From Pseudomonas orientalis (GTDB lineage: Bacteria > Pseudomonadota > Gammaproteobacteria > Pseudomonadales > Pseudomonadaceae), in the NCBI RefSeq assembly GCF_002934065.1, contig NZ_CP018049.1, positions 122,501 to 186,500 on the forward strand: 64,000 nt of DNA. Direction: 5' to 3'. The notes below the pieces were generated by a model. The model was not told the origin of the DNA, did not search any database, and worked only from the letters and a program-made list of their open reading frames with translations. The translations under genes were made by a program, and so were the position numbers. Shown piece by piece: positions 1 through 9,864 of this stretch (positions are counted from its first letter, which is position 1; the number at the start of each line of letters is the position of its first letter).

Positions 1-1708
<1,708 letters not shown>

Positions 1709-1864
1709 ATAACACCCAAGCAATTTGACTACTCTAAGGAGCATCAGATTGCGGTGTGTGAAGACGAGATGAACCGAAAGTTCGACGCTCACAAAACACC
1801 GAAAACTATCACATACCCAATTTGCTGAAGCGAGGCCATCTGGTCACGACTCAGTACCCGAATT
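1709..1864 (+). other. 23S-5S internal transcribed spacer
   Basis: Non-coding spacer of about 156 bases between the 23S 3' end and the first 5S gene. No tRNA is seen in it. It should be removed during rRNA processing. Confidence 0.8.
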
Positions 1865-1980
1865 TCTTGACGACCATAGAGCATTGGAACCACCTGATCC
1901 CATCCCGAACTCAGCAGTGAAACGATGCATCGCCGATGGTAGTGTGGGGTTTCCCCATGTGAGAGTAGGTCATCGTCAAG
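1865..1980 (+). rRNA. 5S rRNA, first copy
   Basis: A 116-base gene with the conserved 5S core (GGAACCACCTGATCCCATCC, then GAACTCAG and GATGGTAGTGTGGGG). The 5' CTTGACGA and 3' TCGTCAAG ends pair to form the terminal helix. It directly follows the 23S gene and is followed by its own hairpin-T terminator. Confidence 0.97.
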
Positions 1981-1992
1981 ATTAAATTCCAG

Positions 1993-2027
1993 AACCCCTG
2001 TTTGCTAACGCAAACAGGGGTTTTGTT
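1993..2027 (+). terminator. Rho-independent terminator after first 5S copy
   Basis: Stem AACCCCTGTTTGC / GCAAACAGGGGTT with a TAA-type loop, followed by TTTTGTTT. It lies 13 bases after the 5S gene. Confidence 0.9.
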
Positions 2028-2089
2028 TATGTAGAAGCTCATGAATTTCACCGGTACGTTGCCAATGCAACGGCCTGGTACACAGAATT

Positions 2090-2205
2090 TCTTGACGACC
2101 ATAGAGCATTGGAACCACCTGATCCCATCCCGAACTCAGCAGTGAAACGATGCATCGCCGATGGTAGTGTGGGGTTTCCCCATGTGAGAGTAGGTCATCG
2201 TCAAG
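2090..2205 (+). rRNA. 5S rRNA, second tandem copy
   Basis: Identical in sequence to the first 5S copy and exactly 225 bp downstream of it. The duplication includes a few flanking bases (GAATTT before, CAAGATT.AATTCC after) and a terminator of the same design. Whether this copy is transcribed by read-through of the first terminator or from an internal promoter in 2028-2089 cannot be told from sequence. Confidence 0.97.
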
Positions 2206-2216
2206 ATTGAATTCCG

Positions 2217-2250
2217 AAACCCCTGTCTGCTAACGCAGACAGGGGTTTTG
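2217..2250 (+). terminator. Rho-independent terminator after second 5S copy
   Basis: Stem AACCCCTGTCTGC / GCAGACAGGGGTT followed by TTG. It is the same hairpin as after the first copy, except that one base pair is exchanged on both arms (T:A to C:G), so pairing is kept. Confidence 0.9.
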
Positions 2251-2339
2251 TCGTTTAAGGCTGCACTTGACCGATAACTGACTGCACTTCTACCGCCTGT
2301 CGGCCTCTTGCTCTAAAAGAGGAAGATTCACACAAATCT

Positions 2340-2367
2340 CTAAGATTTATCGCTTTTTGGCCGAAAG
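2340..2367 (+). promoter_or_regulatory. Candidate FliA (sigma-28) promoter for the chemoreceptor gene
   Basis: CTAAG, a 15-base spacer and GCCGAAAG resemble the flagellar sigma-28 consensus (TCAAG-N14/15-GCCGATAA in pseudomonads). The site lies about 115 bases before the chosen start of the chemoreceptor gene. Chemoreceptor genes are commonly FliA-dependent. The match is imperfect and was found by eye. Confidence 0.5.
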
Positions 2368-2480
2368 CCTGACGAGCCATGCGTGCACCGAAATAGAGCG
2401 GTCACAGAGTCCGCCTATCGCGTTACATGGAATGTTCCACTCGGCACGCTCACCCCCCTTTGGCAAAAGAAGTCGATGAA

Positions 2481-4361
2481 ATGAATCTCAAGTTCAGTCA
2501 TAAAATTCTGTTGGCGGCGTCAGGCGTCGTGGTTCTGGCCTTCGCGCTGTTCACGCTCTATAACGATTACCTACAGCGCAACACGATCAGGCAAAACCTG
2601 GCGTCCTCCATCCAGCAATCCGGCGAGCTTACCGCCAGCAGCGTGCAGAACTGGCTCAGCGGCCGCATTCTGGTTCTGGAAAACCTGGCACAAAACGTGG
2701 CCCATCAAGGGAGCGGCGCCGACCTTCCCGGGTTGGTCGATCAACCGGCGTTCACCGCCAACTTCCAGTTCACCTATGTGGGTCAAACCAACGGTGTGTT
2801 CACCCAACGTCCTGATGCGAAGATGCCCGAAGGCTACGACCCGCGTCAGCGCCCTTGGTACAAACAAGCGGTAGTAGCCGACAAAACCATGCTTACTCCG
2901 CCTTATATGGCGGCTGTGGGCGGCCAGATCGTGACGATCGCCATGCCGGTGAAGAAGAACGGCGAGTTGTTGGGCGTTGTGGGTGGAGACTTGAGCCTGC
3001 AAACTTTGGTGAAGATCATCAACTCGGTGGATTTCGGCGGTATTGGCCATGCGTTCCTGGTCAGTGGGGATGGCCAAGTCATCGTCAGTCCTGACCAGGA
3101 CCAAGTGATGAAAAACCTTAAAGATATCTATCCTGGTACCCAGGTGCGTATCGAGAAGGTTAACCAGGACGTTGTCCTCAATGGACAGGACCGCATTCTT
3201 TCGTTTACGCCAATCAGCGGGTTGCCGGGGGCTGACTGGTACATCGGTCTGTCTATCGACAAAGACAAAGCCTATGCCGCACTGGGTAAATTTCGCACTT
3301 CAGCGTTGATAGCGATGCTCATCGCCGTGGTAGCGATTGCCGTGCTGTTGAGTTTGTTGATTCAGGTGTTGTTGCGTCCGCTGACCACCATGGGCGTGGC
3401 CATGAAGGACATTGCCCAGGGCGAAGGTGATCTGACCCGACGCCTCGACGTCACGAGCAAAGACGAGTTCGGCGAAGTCGGCAGCGCATTCAATCAATTT
3501 GTTGAGCGCATACACGCCTCGATTTCCGAAGTGTCCTCGGCGACACGGCAGGTGCATGACTTGTCCCAGCGTGTGATGGCATCGTCCAACGCATCGATCA
3601 TCGGCTCTGACGAGCAGAGTGCACGTACCAACAGCGTGGCGGCAGCGATCAACGAGCTGGGCGCCGCCACCCAGGAAATCGCACGTAACGCCGCTGATGC
3701 TTCGCAGCATGCCAGCGGTGCCAGTGAACAAGCTGACGACGGTCGCAAGGTGGTGGAGCAAACCATCCAGGCAATGTCGGAGCTGTCGCAGAAAATCAGC
3801 CTGTCCTGCACTCAGATCGAGACCCTTAACGCCAGTACCGACAACATTGGCCACATCCTCGATGTGATCAAGGGCATCTCCCAGCAAACCAACTTGCTCG
3901 CGCTGAATGCGGCCATCGAAGCGGCCCGTGCCGGCGAAGCTGGGCGTGGGTTTGCCGTGGTTGCTGATGAGGTGCGTAACCTGGCTCACCGTACCCAGGA
4001 ATCGGCAGAAGAGATTCACAAGATGATCACTTCCCTGCAAGTGGGGTCGCGTGAAGCCGTGACCACCATGAACGCCAGCCAGGCGTCCAGCGAAGAAAGC
4101 GTTGAAGTGGCTAACCAGGCCGGCGAGCGTCTGGTCAGCGTGACGCAGCGAATCGTGGAGATTGATGGCATGAACCAATCGGTCGCTGCAGCGACCGAGG
4201 AGCAAACGGCGGTGGTTGAGACCCTCAACGTCGACATCAATCAGATCAATCTGCTGAATCAGCAAGGCGTGGCCAACCTCAACGAGACGCTCAAGGACTG
4301 CGATGCGCTGTCCCAGCAGGCCAGCCGATTGAAGCAATTGGTCGATAGCTTCAAAATCTGA
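2481..4361 (+). CDS. Methyl-accepting chemotaxis protein, PctA-like with dCACHE sensor
   Basis: Transmembrane chemoreceptor of 626 aa that would pass ligand binding in the periplasm to CheA/CheW. Order: TM1 (about 9-29), periplasmic dCACHE_1 domain (about 35-270), TM2 (about 274-297), HAMP (about 298-350), then a long coiled-coil signalling domain with the conserved hairpin tip ([19 protein letters not shown]). The N-terminus ([22 protein letters not shown]) closely resembles the amino-acid receptors PctA/B/C of P. aeruginosa as I recall them. Of the amino-acid-binding motif, Y119, R124, W126, Y127, Y142 and D170 are present, but the Asp expected two residues after Y142 is A144. An upstream start at 2427 would add 18 unlikely residues; I prefer 2481, where the protein begins as its homologues do. 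The ligand is unknown. Confidence 0.93.
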   Translation: MNLKFSHKILLAASGVVVLAFALFTLYNDYLQRNTIRQNLASSIQQSGELTASSVQNWLSGRILVLENLAQNVAHQGSGADLPGLVDQPAFTANFQFTYVGQTNGVFTQRPDAKMPEGYDPRQRPWYKQAVVADKTMLTPPYMAAVGGQIVTIAMPVKKNGELLGVVGGDLSLQTLVKIINSVDFGGIGHAFLVSGDGQVIVSPDQDQVMKNLKDIYPGTQVRIEKVNQDVVLNGQDRILSFTPISGLPGADWYIGLSIDKDKAYAALGKFRTSALIAMLIAVVAIAVLLSLLIQVLLRPLTTMGVAMKDIAQGEGDLTRRLDVTSKDEFGEVGSAFNQFVERIHASISEVSSATRQVHDLSQRVMASSNASIIGSDEQSARTNSVAAAINELGAATQEIARNAADASQHASGASEQADDGRKVVEQTIQAMSELSQKISLSCTQIETLNASTDNIGHILDVIKGISQQTNLLALNAAIEAARAGEAGRGFAVVADEVRNLAHRTQESAEEIHKMITSLQVGSREAVTTMNASQASSEESVEVANQAGERLVSVTQRIVEIDGMNQSVAAATEEQTAVVETLNVDINQINLLNQQGVANLNETLKDCDALSQQASRLKQLVDSFKI

Positions 4362-4370
4362 TCCTTGGCG

Positions 4371-4401
4371 GCAGTCGGAGCAAGGCTCCCGCTCCGACTG
4401 C
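4371..4401. terminator. Hairpin between the convergent chemoreceptor and pvfC genes
   Basis: Perfect 11-bp arms GCAGTCGGAGC and GCTCCGACTGC around a 9-base loop, 10 bases after the chemoreceptor stop and 12 bases from the pvfC stop on the other strand. It probably terminates transcripts from both sides, although no strong T-run follows. Confidence 0.6.
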
Positions 4402-4412
4402 TCTGGAGCCAC

Positions 4413-7400
4413 TCAGAGAAAGCCGATGGTCCTCAGGTAGTCACAGCCTTTGCGCAACAATGCGGGGCTCTTTGGCGGGTAGTGTGTGCCCATTTGCGCC
4501 ACCCCCCATTGGGCATTGCTGTAATGGATCATCGAAGTGTCGCCGATGTCCTCACCCACCCCATCAAGGTAAAAGCCCAGTACGCCGAACAACGCGTTGT
4601 CGTGGCGTACCGTTCGCAATGCCCGTTGCCACTGTTTAAGGCTTATCCGTTCAAAAGTGTGTCCGGCCTGGCTGAACGCATCAAGGTACTGGTCCCAGCT
4701 CAACGGCTGTGGATTGTGCAGGTTGAACACGTTTCGCCCAGCGACAAAACGGGTGCTGTGAAACGCGATGAAGCGCGCCAGGAAGTCCACCGGCATCAAG
4801 TCGAAGTTCCCTTCCATTCGAGGGACCCTACCCAACTGCAGCGAACCCTTGAGCATCAACATCAAGCGATTTTTATCGGGTTGGCAGACGCCATTCTGAC
4901 TGTTGAAACTGATGTTTCCCGGTCGATGAATATTCACCCAGGCTCCTTGCTCGACTGCCCGCCCCAGCAATCGCTCGGCCACCCATTTCGAGAGGTTGTA
5001 ACCATTTTTCACATAGAGCGGCAACGCGCGGCTGGCAGGTACTTCGAGTACATACCGATCAGTGTCGATGCTACTGCAGGCCGACAGCGTCGAAATGAAA
5101 TTGAAAACTTTCTTACAGTGGGTTTCGCAAAGACGCAGGCATTCAAACACCGGTTCGACGTTGGCTTTGGCGAGCGCCGTGTAGTCCATTACATGGTTGA
5201 CCTGCGCCGCATTGTGCACAAGCACGCCATGGTTGCGGGCGAGGTGCTCGTATGCCTCACAGGAAAGGCCCAGGCGTGGTTGGCGCAGGTCCGCGGCGTA
5301 CACCTGCACTCGACTCAGGTCCAGCAGGTCCAGTCGGTATTCACGCAACGCCTGAGTGAATCGATCCGCCGCCGACTGGCCCGGGAGCGCCCGTACCAGG
5401 CACGCTACTTCTTGCGCCCCACCTGCCAGCAATGCCTGGACGATATGCACGCCGACGAAGCTGTTGGCCCCCGTGACAATCGCCTTGCGTGGATTTCCGG
5501 CGCGGTGCTCAGGTAGCACCTCAAGTTTTAATGCTCGGGATGCATCGTTTTCCATTTGGCTGAAAGATGTATCCGGCACTGCTGCTCCTTCCATCTGTAA
5601 GGCCAGAGTCCGAATTGTCGGCGCTTCAAAAAACTGGCTTAAGGACAAACTGCGGCCAAACTGCTCACGCAGGCGCAGCAACAGGGTGGACAGCAGGATC
5701 GAATGGCCACCCAGGTTGAAAAAGCTGTCATCGATCGACACTTCACTGACAGGCAACCCTAACAACTCCCCCCACAAGTTCACCAACTGCGCCTGGATCG
5801 GCGTGTGCGTGCCGCAACGAGTCACCTCCTCGGTGCGGGTACTCGGTGCTGCCCGCAACGCCTTGCGATCGATCTTGCCGTTGCTCGAAGAGGGCAGGCT
5901 CGGCAACTCGCTCCAGGCGACGGGTTGCATATGCTCAGGCAGCCATTGCTGGCCGTGATCCTTCAGCCTGGCCAACGTAGCGCCGGGTTCGGGCTGGGCA
6001 GCAAAGACAAGGATTCTGCACGCCTGATCAATCACCACTGCTACTTGGCGAAACAACCGACTGCTGCGCAAGCACTGTTCAATTTCCTGAGGCTCTACTC
6101 GAAAACCGCGGATCTTGACCTGATCATCCCGTCGACCGCCCAACTCGATACCCTCCGGCGTCCATTGCGCCAGATCGCCGCTGCGGTAAGCCTGCAACCA
6201 TTGTCCGTCAGGCAGCGCCAGCTTGACGAACGGAGAGTCAGCTTGTGGTAGTCCGTTCATATAGCCCTGGCTGACTCCGGGGCCTGCGATGTACAGATCG
6301 CCCATGACTTGCTCATCCACCGGTTGCAAGTGGTCGTCGAGGATCAGGACCTGAGTGTTGGAAATGGGCAAACCGATGTTGCGATTGCTGTCACCGAGCC
6401 GAAATATTCGATGGGTTGCCAGTACCGTGGCTTCGGTGGGGCCGTAGAGATTGTGCAGTTGGCATTGACCTGCCAGTCGCTCGATCACGTAGGGCTCGCA
6501 GAAATCGCCGCCGGTGAGCAGGTGAGAGAGGCCCAAAGGCTGGTCCAGCGGCAGAATGCTGAGCAGTGCCGGTGGCAGGAAAGCATGGGTGATTCCCTTC
6601 AGGCGAATCAACTCGACCAATTGGCGAGGATCGTGACGCTGGTCTGCGTTGGGCACAATCAACTCTGCGCCTGCCATCAAGGCGGGAAAAATATCGATCA
6701 GCGACGAATCAAAGCTCAGCGGCGAAAATTGCAGGACACGACTCCTATCATCCAGCGCTACACGGGTACTGAGCCAGGCGGTGAAATGCGCCAGATTATA
6801 TTGGCTGAGCAGCACCCCCTTGGGCTGCCCGGTGGTGCCGGAAGTGAAAAGTGCCATGCACGGCGCGTCGGCGCCGTGACCATGACGCATCAGCGGTTGA
6901 GTAGGGTCGATATCGTGTGAGGCAAGCGTACCCACATCAAGTGAAACGAAATGATCGCGCAATGGATGCACGCCATTGGCAAGTAATACGCAGGCACCTG
7001 CGCTTGTCAGCATGCTGTGCTGGCGTTTTACCGGATGATCCGGAGACAGCGGCAGATACACCGCGCCGCAACCCAGCACGGCCAGAATGCTCGCGTAGAG
7101 CTCGGTAGATTTTTCCAGGCACACACCCACCACCGATGGGGTTCCATTGCCCTCCAACAGGGGCAGCAAGCGTTGCTGAATCGCCATGGCTTTTTCATGA
7201 AGTTGGCGATAAGTCACCACGCCATCCGCGATATTCAGCGCTGTACGATTGGCGAAGGCGCCAAGGCTGGCCTGCAAGCGTTCGATCATGGGCACCTGTG
7301 CCGTGCGAAGCAGCGCGGGATCTGCCGTACGATTGAATCGGTGCATGAACGCCAGCGCCTCCAGCCCTTGCAAGCCCTGTTCGGGCGAGGTGTCGGAGTG

Positions 7401-7790
7401 GGTCATCGCACAGAAAAAGCCTGGGTCTCTTGAGAATCCGCTGACCAACGAGGCTGCCCATTCCACCAGGGTGTGTTCCGCACGACGGCGCAACCGCTGG
7501 CCGTTGCCACTGGGCTCATCGGCGACGTTGTGCACGGCCCGCAGGCGCCGCTCACGGTCGTAGCAGCGAAACTGAAGCTCGGGTAGCCCATTTTCGGACA
7601 CAGGGCCGATGCCCACGCGCAGGCTCATCCAGCAAGCGTCGGTGGATAAGGCTGACGGTGGCTGGCTACCGTCCTCAATGACCAGGTCGACCGTGCCCGT
7701 CCCGGCGGTATGCCCGTATTGTTCCAGCACATGCTTGAGCGCCTCCAGCGTCTGGCCGGCACCGCCCCATTCAATCGTCAAGCGCCTCAT
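4413..7790 (-). CDS. pvfC: PvfC/MgoA-like NRPS: adenylation - carrier - thioester reductase
   Basis: Activates an amino acid as its adenylate, loads it on a carrier domain and releases it by NAD(P)H reduction. Residues 1-165 match no domain I recognise. The adenylation domain (about 170-645) has A3 TSGTTGQPKG (316-325), FD361 of A4, A5 NLYGPTE (448-454), A7 YRSGD (535-539) and A10 NGKIDRKAL (637-645). The carrier has GGHS with phosphopantetheine Ser697. From about 765 comes a short-chain-dehydrogenase-type reductase (TGANSFVG, 773-780; later YNLSK). This layout and its two neighbours match PvfC (P. entomophila) and MgoA (P. syringae), which make diazeniumdiolate/pyrazine N-oxide signals such as leudiazen. 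The start overlaps the pvfB stop (ATGA). Amino acid specificity was not deduced; Val or Leu is expected from relatives. Confidence 0.9.
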   Translation of the reverse strand: MRRLTIEWGGAGQTLEALKHVLEQYGHTAGTGTVDLVIEDGSQPPSALSTDACWMSLRVGIGPVSENGLPELQFRCYDRERRLRAVHNVADEPSGNGQRLRRRAEHTLVEWAASLVSGFSRDPGFFCAMTHSDTSPEQGLQGLEALAFMHRFNRTADPALLRTAQVPMIERLQASLGAFANRTALNIADGVVTYRQLHEKAMAIQQRLLPLLEGNGTPSVVGVCLEKSTELYASILAVLGCGAVYLPLSPDHPVKRQHSMLTSAGACVLLANGVHPLRDHFVSLDVGTLASHDIDPTQPLMRHGHGADAPCMALFTSGTTGQPKGVLLSQYNLAHFTAWLSTRVALDDRSRVLQFSPLSFDSSLIDIFPALMAGAELIVPNADQRHDPRQLVELIRLKGITHAFLPPALLSILPLDQPLGLSHLLTGGDFCEPYVIERLAGQCQLHNLYGPTEATVLATHRIFRLGDSNRNIGLPISNTQVLILDDHLQPVDEQVMGDLYIAGPGVSQGYMNGLPQADSPFVKLALPDGQWLQAYRSGDLAQWTPEGIELGGRRDDQVKIRGFRVEPQEIEQCLRSSRLFRQVAVVIDQACRILVFAAQPEPGATLARLKDHGQQWLPEHMQPVAWSELPSLPSSSNGKIDRKALRAAPSTRTEEVTRCGTHTPIQAQLVNLWGELLGLPVSEVSIDDSFFNLGGHSILLSTLLLRLREQFGRSLSLSQFFEAPTIRTLALQMEGAAVPDTSFSQMENDASRALKLEVLPEHRAGNPRKAIVTGANSFVGVHIVQALLAGGAQEVACLVRALPGQSAADRFTQALREYRLDLLDLSRVQVYAADLRQPRLGLSCEAYEHLARNHGVLVHNAAQVNHVMDYTALAKANVEPVFECLRLCETHCKKVFNFISTLSACSSIDTDRYVLEVPASRALPLYVKNGYNLSKWVAERLLGRAVEQGAWVNIHRPGNISFNSQNGVCQPDKNRLMLMLKGSLQLGRVPRMEGNFDLMPVDFLARFIAFHSTRFVAGRNVFNLHNPQPLSWDQYLDAFSQAGHTFERISLKQWQRALRTVRHDNALFGVLGFYLDGVGEDIGDTSMIHYSNAQWGVAQMGTHYPPKSPALLRKGCDYLRTIGFL

Positions 7791-8734
7791 GCCAATCTCC
7801 CCGGTGCGCGCAGGTAGCTGTCCAGCGCTCGGGCCACGCCAGGCGTGTGCAGTACACCGCTGTGATGCAGGAAGCTCATGATGTTGTCGACCAACGGGTG
7901 CTGACGAGTGATGGGAAAGTCCAACGCCAGGATTTCACCCTGCAGCGCCAAACGAATTTCGGCAGTGATATCCAAGTGTTCGATCAACTGCAGGTCGAAG
8001 CTTTTCTGTAGGTCGTTGGTCAGGTAATGGGCCAGGAACGTCGGTAGCACAGCGGCGATGCAGTCGCGATCCTCCGCGCTTGCCGACTGCCAATAGATGC
8101 GCACCAACTGTGTCCAGAACTGTGCGTGGCGCCCTTCATCAAACAGGTGATCGGCCATGAGGCCGCGCACGGACGACTTGACACTGTCGTCCTTGGAAAA
8201 GGCTGCCACGTCATGGGTGACAGTGTTTTCGGCGATGGCCACGACGATCAACTCAACCGCATCGCGCAAGTGCTCGGGTGCCTGCGCCTGAGCTGCCGGC
8301 AAGGCGCGGCTCAGTTCGATCTGTCCGGACAGGTCGAGCGGTTCGATACCCGTCAACTCGACGGCTTGCTGCAGGAAGTCCAGGGCTACCAGGGCGTGGT
8401 AATCCTCATCCACCACGACGGTCATCGCGTCGTAGCGGCAGGCGAGGGGGAGGGGCAGCGGGAAGCGATTCTTGGCAATACTGCGGGCAGTCTTGTCGAC
8501 GATCTCGGTTTCAAAAATCACGATGTCATGGATGAATCGATAAAAGCTTTGCGCCAGCACAAAGTCGCGCGATTGCGGGCAGTGCTCGAGAAAGGTCGCA
8601 CTCAGCACCAGCGGTTGGCGGTAAAGGGGAAAGATCAGCTTGCCGTCGTTTTCCAACATGCGGCGCGGGCGAGTGCGAATGGTTGCGCGACGCTCCCAGT
8701 CTTCGGCGAAGGAGCGGTAGTCGATAGCACTCAT
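7787..8734 (-). CDS. pvfB: PvfB/MgoC-like diiron N-oxygenase (AurF family)
   Basis: A 315-aa non-haem diiron oxygenase, expected to oxidise an amine nitrogen. Every AurF metal ligand has a counterpart at the same spacing: E75, E110, H113, E169, H196, E200 and H203 (35, 3, 27, 4 and 3 residues apart at the corresponding steps). The first His/Glu pair lies in DEDYH and the last in DHLFDEGRH. In the pvf/mgo and ham (fragin/valdiazen) pathways the AurF-like enzyme helps build the N-oxide or diazeniumdiolate group. The gene overlaps its upstream and downstream partners by 4 bases (ATGA) on both sides, so translation is coupled across the operon. Active-site integrity suggests a working enzyme. Confidence 0.92.
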   Translation of the reverse strand: MSAIDYRSFAEDWERRATIRTRPRRMLENDGKLIFPLYRQPLVLSATFLEHCPQSRDFVLAQSFYRFIHDIVIFETEIVDKTARSIAKNRFPLPLPLACRYDAMTVVVDEDYHALVALDFLQQAVELTGIEPLDLSGQIELSRALPAAQAQAPEHLRDAVELIVVAIAENTVTHDVAAFSKDDSVKSSVRGLMADHLFDEGRHAQFWTQLVRIYWQSASAEDRDCIAAVLPTFLAHYLTNDLQKSFDLQLIEHLDITAEIRLALQGEILALDFPITRQHPLVDNIMSFLHHSGVLHTPGVARALDSYLRAPGRLA

Positions 8735-9489
8735 GGATGAACCTCTTGCATCGAGGTCTGCACGTCATCCCAGAAGGTCATGCGGCTTTGCAGCGCCTCG
8801 AGGGCAACGCTATCGGCTTGTTGCTGGCGAATCGGGTCTGCGCCGATCAGACGCTGGAGCACCTGCTCCGCCGCCGGTCCATGCTCCTGGCTATCCAGCT
8901 CGATATGACGGTTGAGGTAGTGACACAACGTGGGCGCCTGCCGAGCAATGAAGGGGCTGCTAAACAGAAGGCGCTCGAACATTGATGCAATGACGCCCTC
9001 GCGACCATGCAGAAAGGCCGCCGCTACGCAGTGAGTCGGGGCACTGAGTGCGATCTGCCATGTACTGTCGACAAAACGGGGCACACCGGCCGGCGCACCG
9101 ATCATTTGCAACGCTGCGCTTACCTCCACGCCCTGATGTTGCAGGTCAATGAATCGCGTGATGACGCGGGTGTTGGCGCCCACTTCCACCATGGCGTCCA
9201 GGTACAGTTCAAAGTGGCTGCAGTGGCCCCGCGTCGGATGTTCATCCGACTCCTCGCCCAGCACGATTTCATTGATCAGGCGTGCGGCCTGTGGATCAGT
9301 TGGCGGAAGCCATGGTATCTGGGTACAAGTAAGATCTTGTTGCAGGCGTTTGGTCAGGGTCATGAAGTCCCAGACCGCAAATACATGACTCTCCATAAAG
9401 CGTTGTAGTTTGCTATGCGAAGTTATTTCTACGAATAACGGATGGTTGCACAGTTGCAGTTTTTTCTGTTCAAGCAAATGATGATGCAT
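8731..9489 (-). CDS. pvfA: PvfA/MgoB-like haem-oxygenase-fold diiron protein (DUF3050)
   Basis: First gene of the operon; 252 aa, all-helical, of the DUF3050/haem-oxygenase-like type. Typical features are MESHVFAVWDFM near 32-43, LGEESDEH near 78-84 followed by HFELYLDAM, and the late H195-x3-D199-x3-H203 pattern. The last is the metal-binding helix of haem-oxygenase-like diiron oxidases, with E94, H161 or E165 as possible further ligands. In the pvf/mgo/ham pathways this protein works with the AurF-like enzyme on the activated amino acid. The start is ATG at 9489, with a weak GG-rich site before it (ATAGGCG). The family match rests on recognisable sequence and gene order; the exact reaction is not certain. 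Confidence 0.87.
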   Translation of the reverse strand: MHHHLLEQKKLQLCNHPLFVEITSHSKLQRFMESHVFAVWDFMTLTKRLQQDLTCTQIPWLPPTDPQAARLINEIVLGEESDEHPTRGHCSHFELYLDAMVEVGANTRVITRFIDLQHQGVEVSAALQMIGAPAGVPRFVDSTWQIALSAPTHCVAAAFLHGREGVIASMFERLLFSSPFIARQAPTLCHYLNRHIELDSQEHGPAAEQVLQRLIGADPIRQQQADSVALEALQSRMTFWDDVQTSMQEVHP

Positions 9490-9864
9490 GGTTGACGCCT
9501 ATAAAATTGTTGCGACTGCTTTAGTTGCAGTAATGGAGTTTTGTAGTTGTTAGACAGAAGATTGACTTTGGTGTGTATACACACGCCTGGCCCGCACTCA
9601 TTGCGCTGCCAGCTGATTAAAAGGTCTATTGGGTTGGTGGATGATAGTAAACTGATTAAACGTTTGGATGAGCTTGTAAATGTATTAGATGTTTTTTCGA
9701 AAATAAGCTTCCGAGAGAGAGAGTTGTTTCAGATGTGGGAGATTTCGTTATATAACGCCGATTATTATGACTTGCGAGTTGACTACAGCGTTAACAGCGC
9801 GGGACGCTTCCTGACAAGGAACTGTGCCGCGCGGTGTAAAGGCTAAAAGAAAGGTGCGAACGCC
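9490..9864. other. AT-rich gap upstream of pvfA; promoter region with a 14-bp palindrome
   Basis: The base composition is clearly poorer in G+C than its neighbours. It should hold the pvfABC promoter on the minus strand. A perfect palindrome GTGTGTATACACAC lies at 9571-9584, 82-95 bases before the pvfA start. A plus-strand open frame of 99 codons (9547-9846, TTG start) has no convincing ribosome site or family match and is not called as a gene. Confidence 0.6.
9571..9584. promoter_or_regulatory. 14-bp perfect palindrome upstream of pvfA, candidate operator
   Basis: GTGTGTA / TACACAC, a two-fold symmetric site in the promoter region of the signal operon. Its likely reader is unknown. The GntR-type regulator encoded just upstream is one candidate, since FCD-type sites often have a GT...AC arrangement. 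Confidence 0.4.

Noticed and set aside
4365..5516. A 383-codon plus-strand frame opposite pvfC
   Set aside because: Shadow of the NRPS gene, whose reductase-domain motifs are in the minus-strand frame.
9547..9846. A 99-codon plus-strand frame in the AT-rich gap before pvfA
   Set aside because: TTG start without ribosome site, no recognised family, and placed where the pvf promoter must be. It may be a relic, but nothing supports it as a gene.
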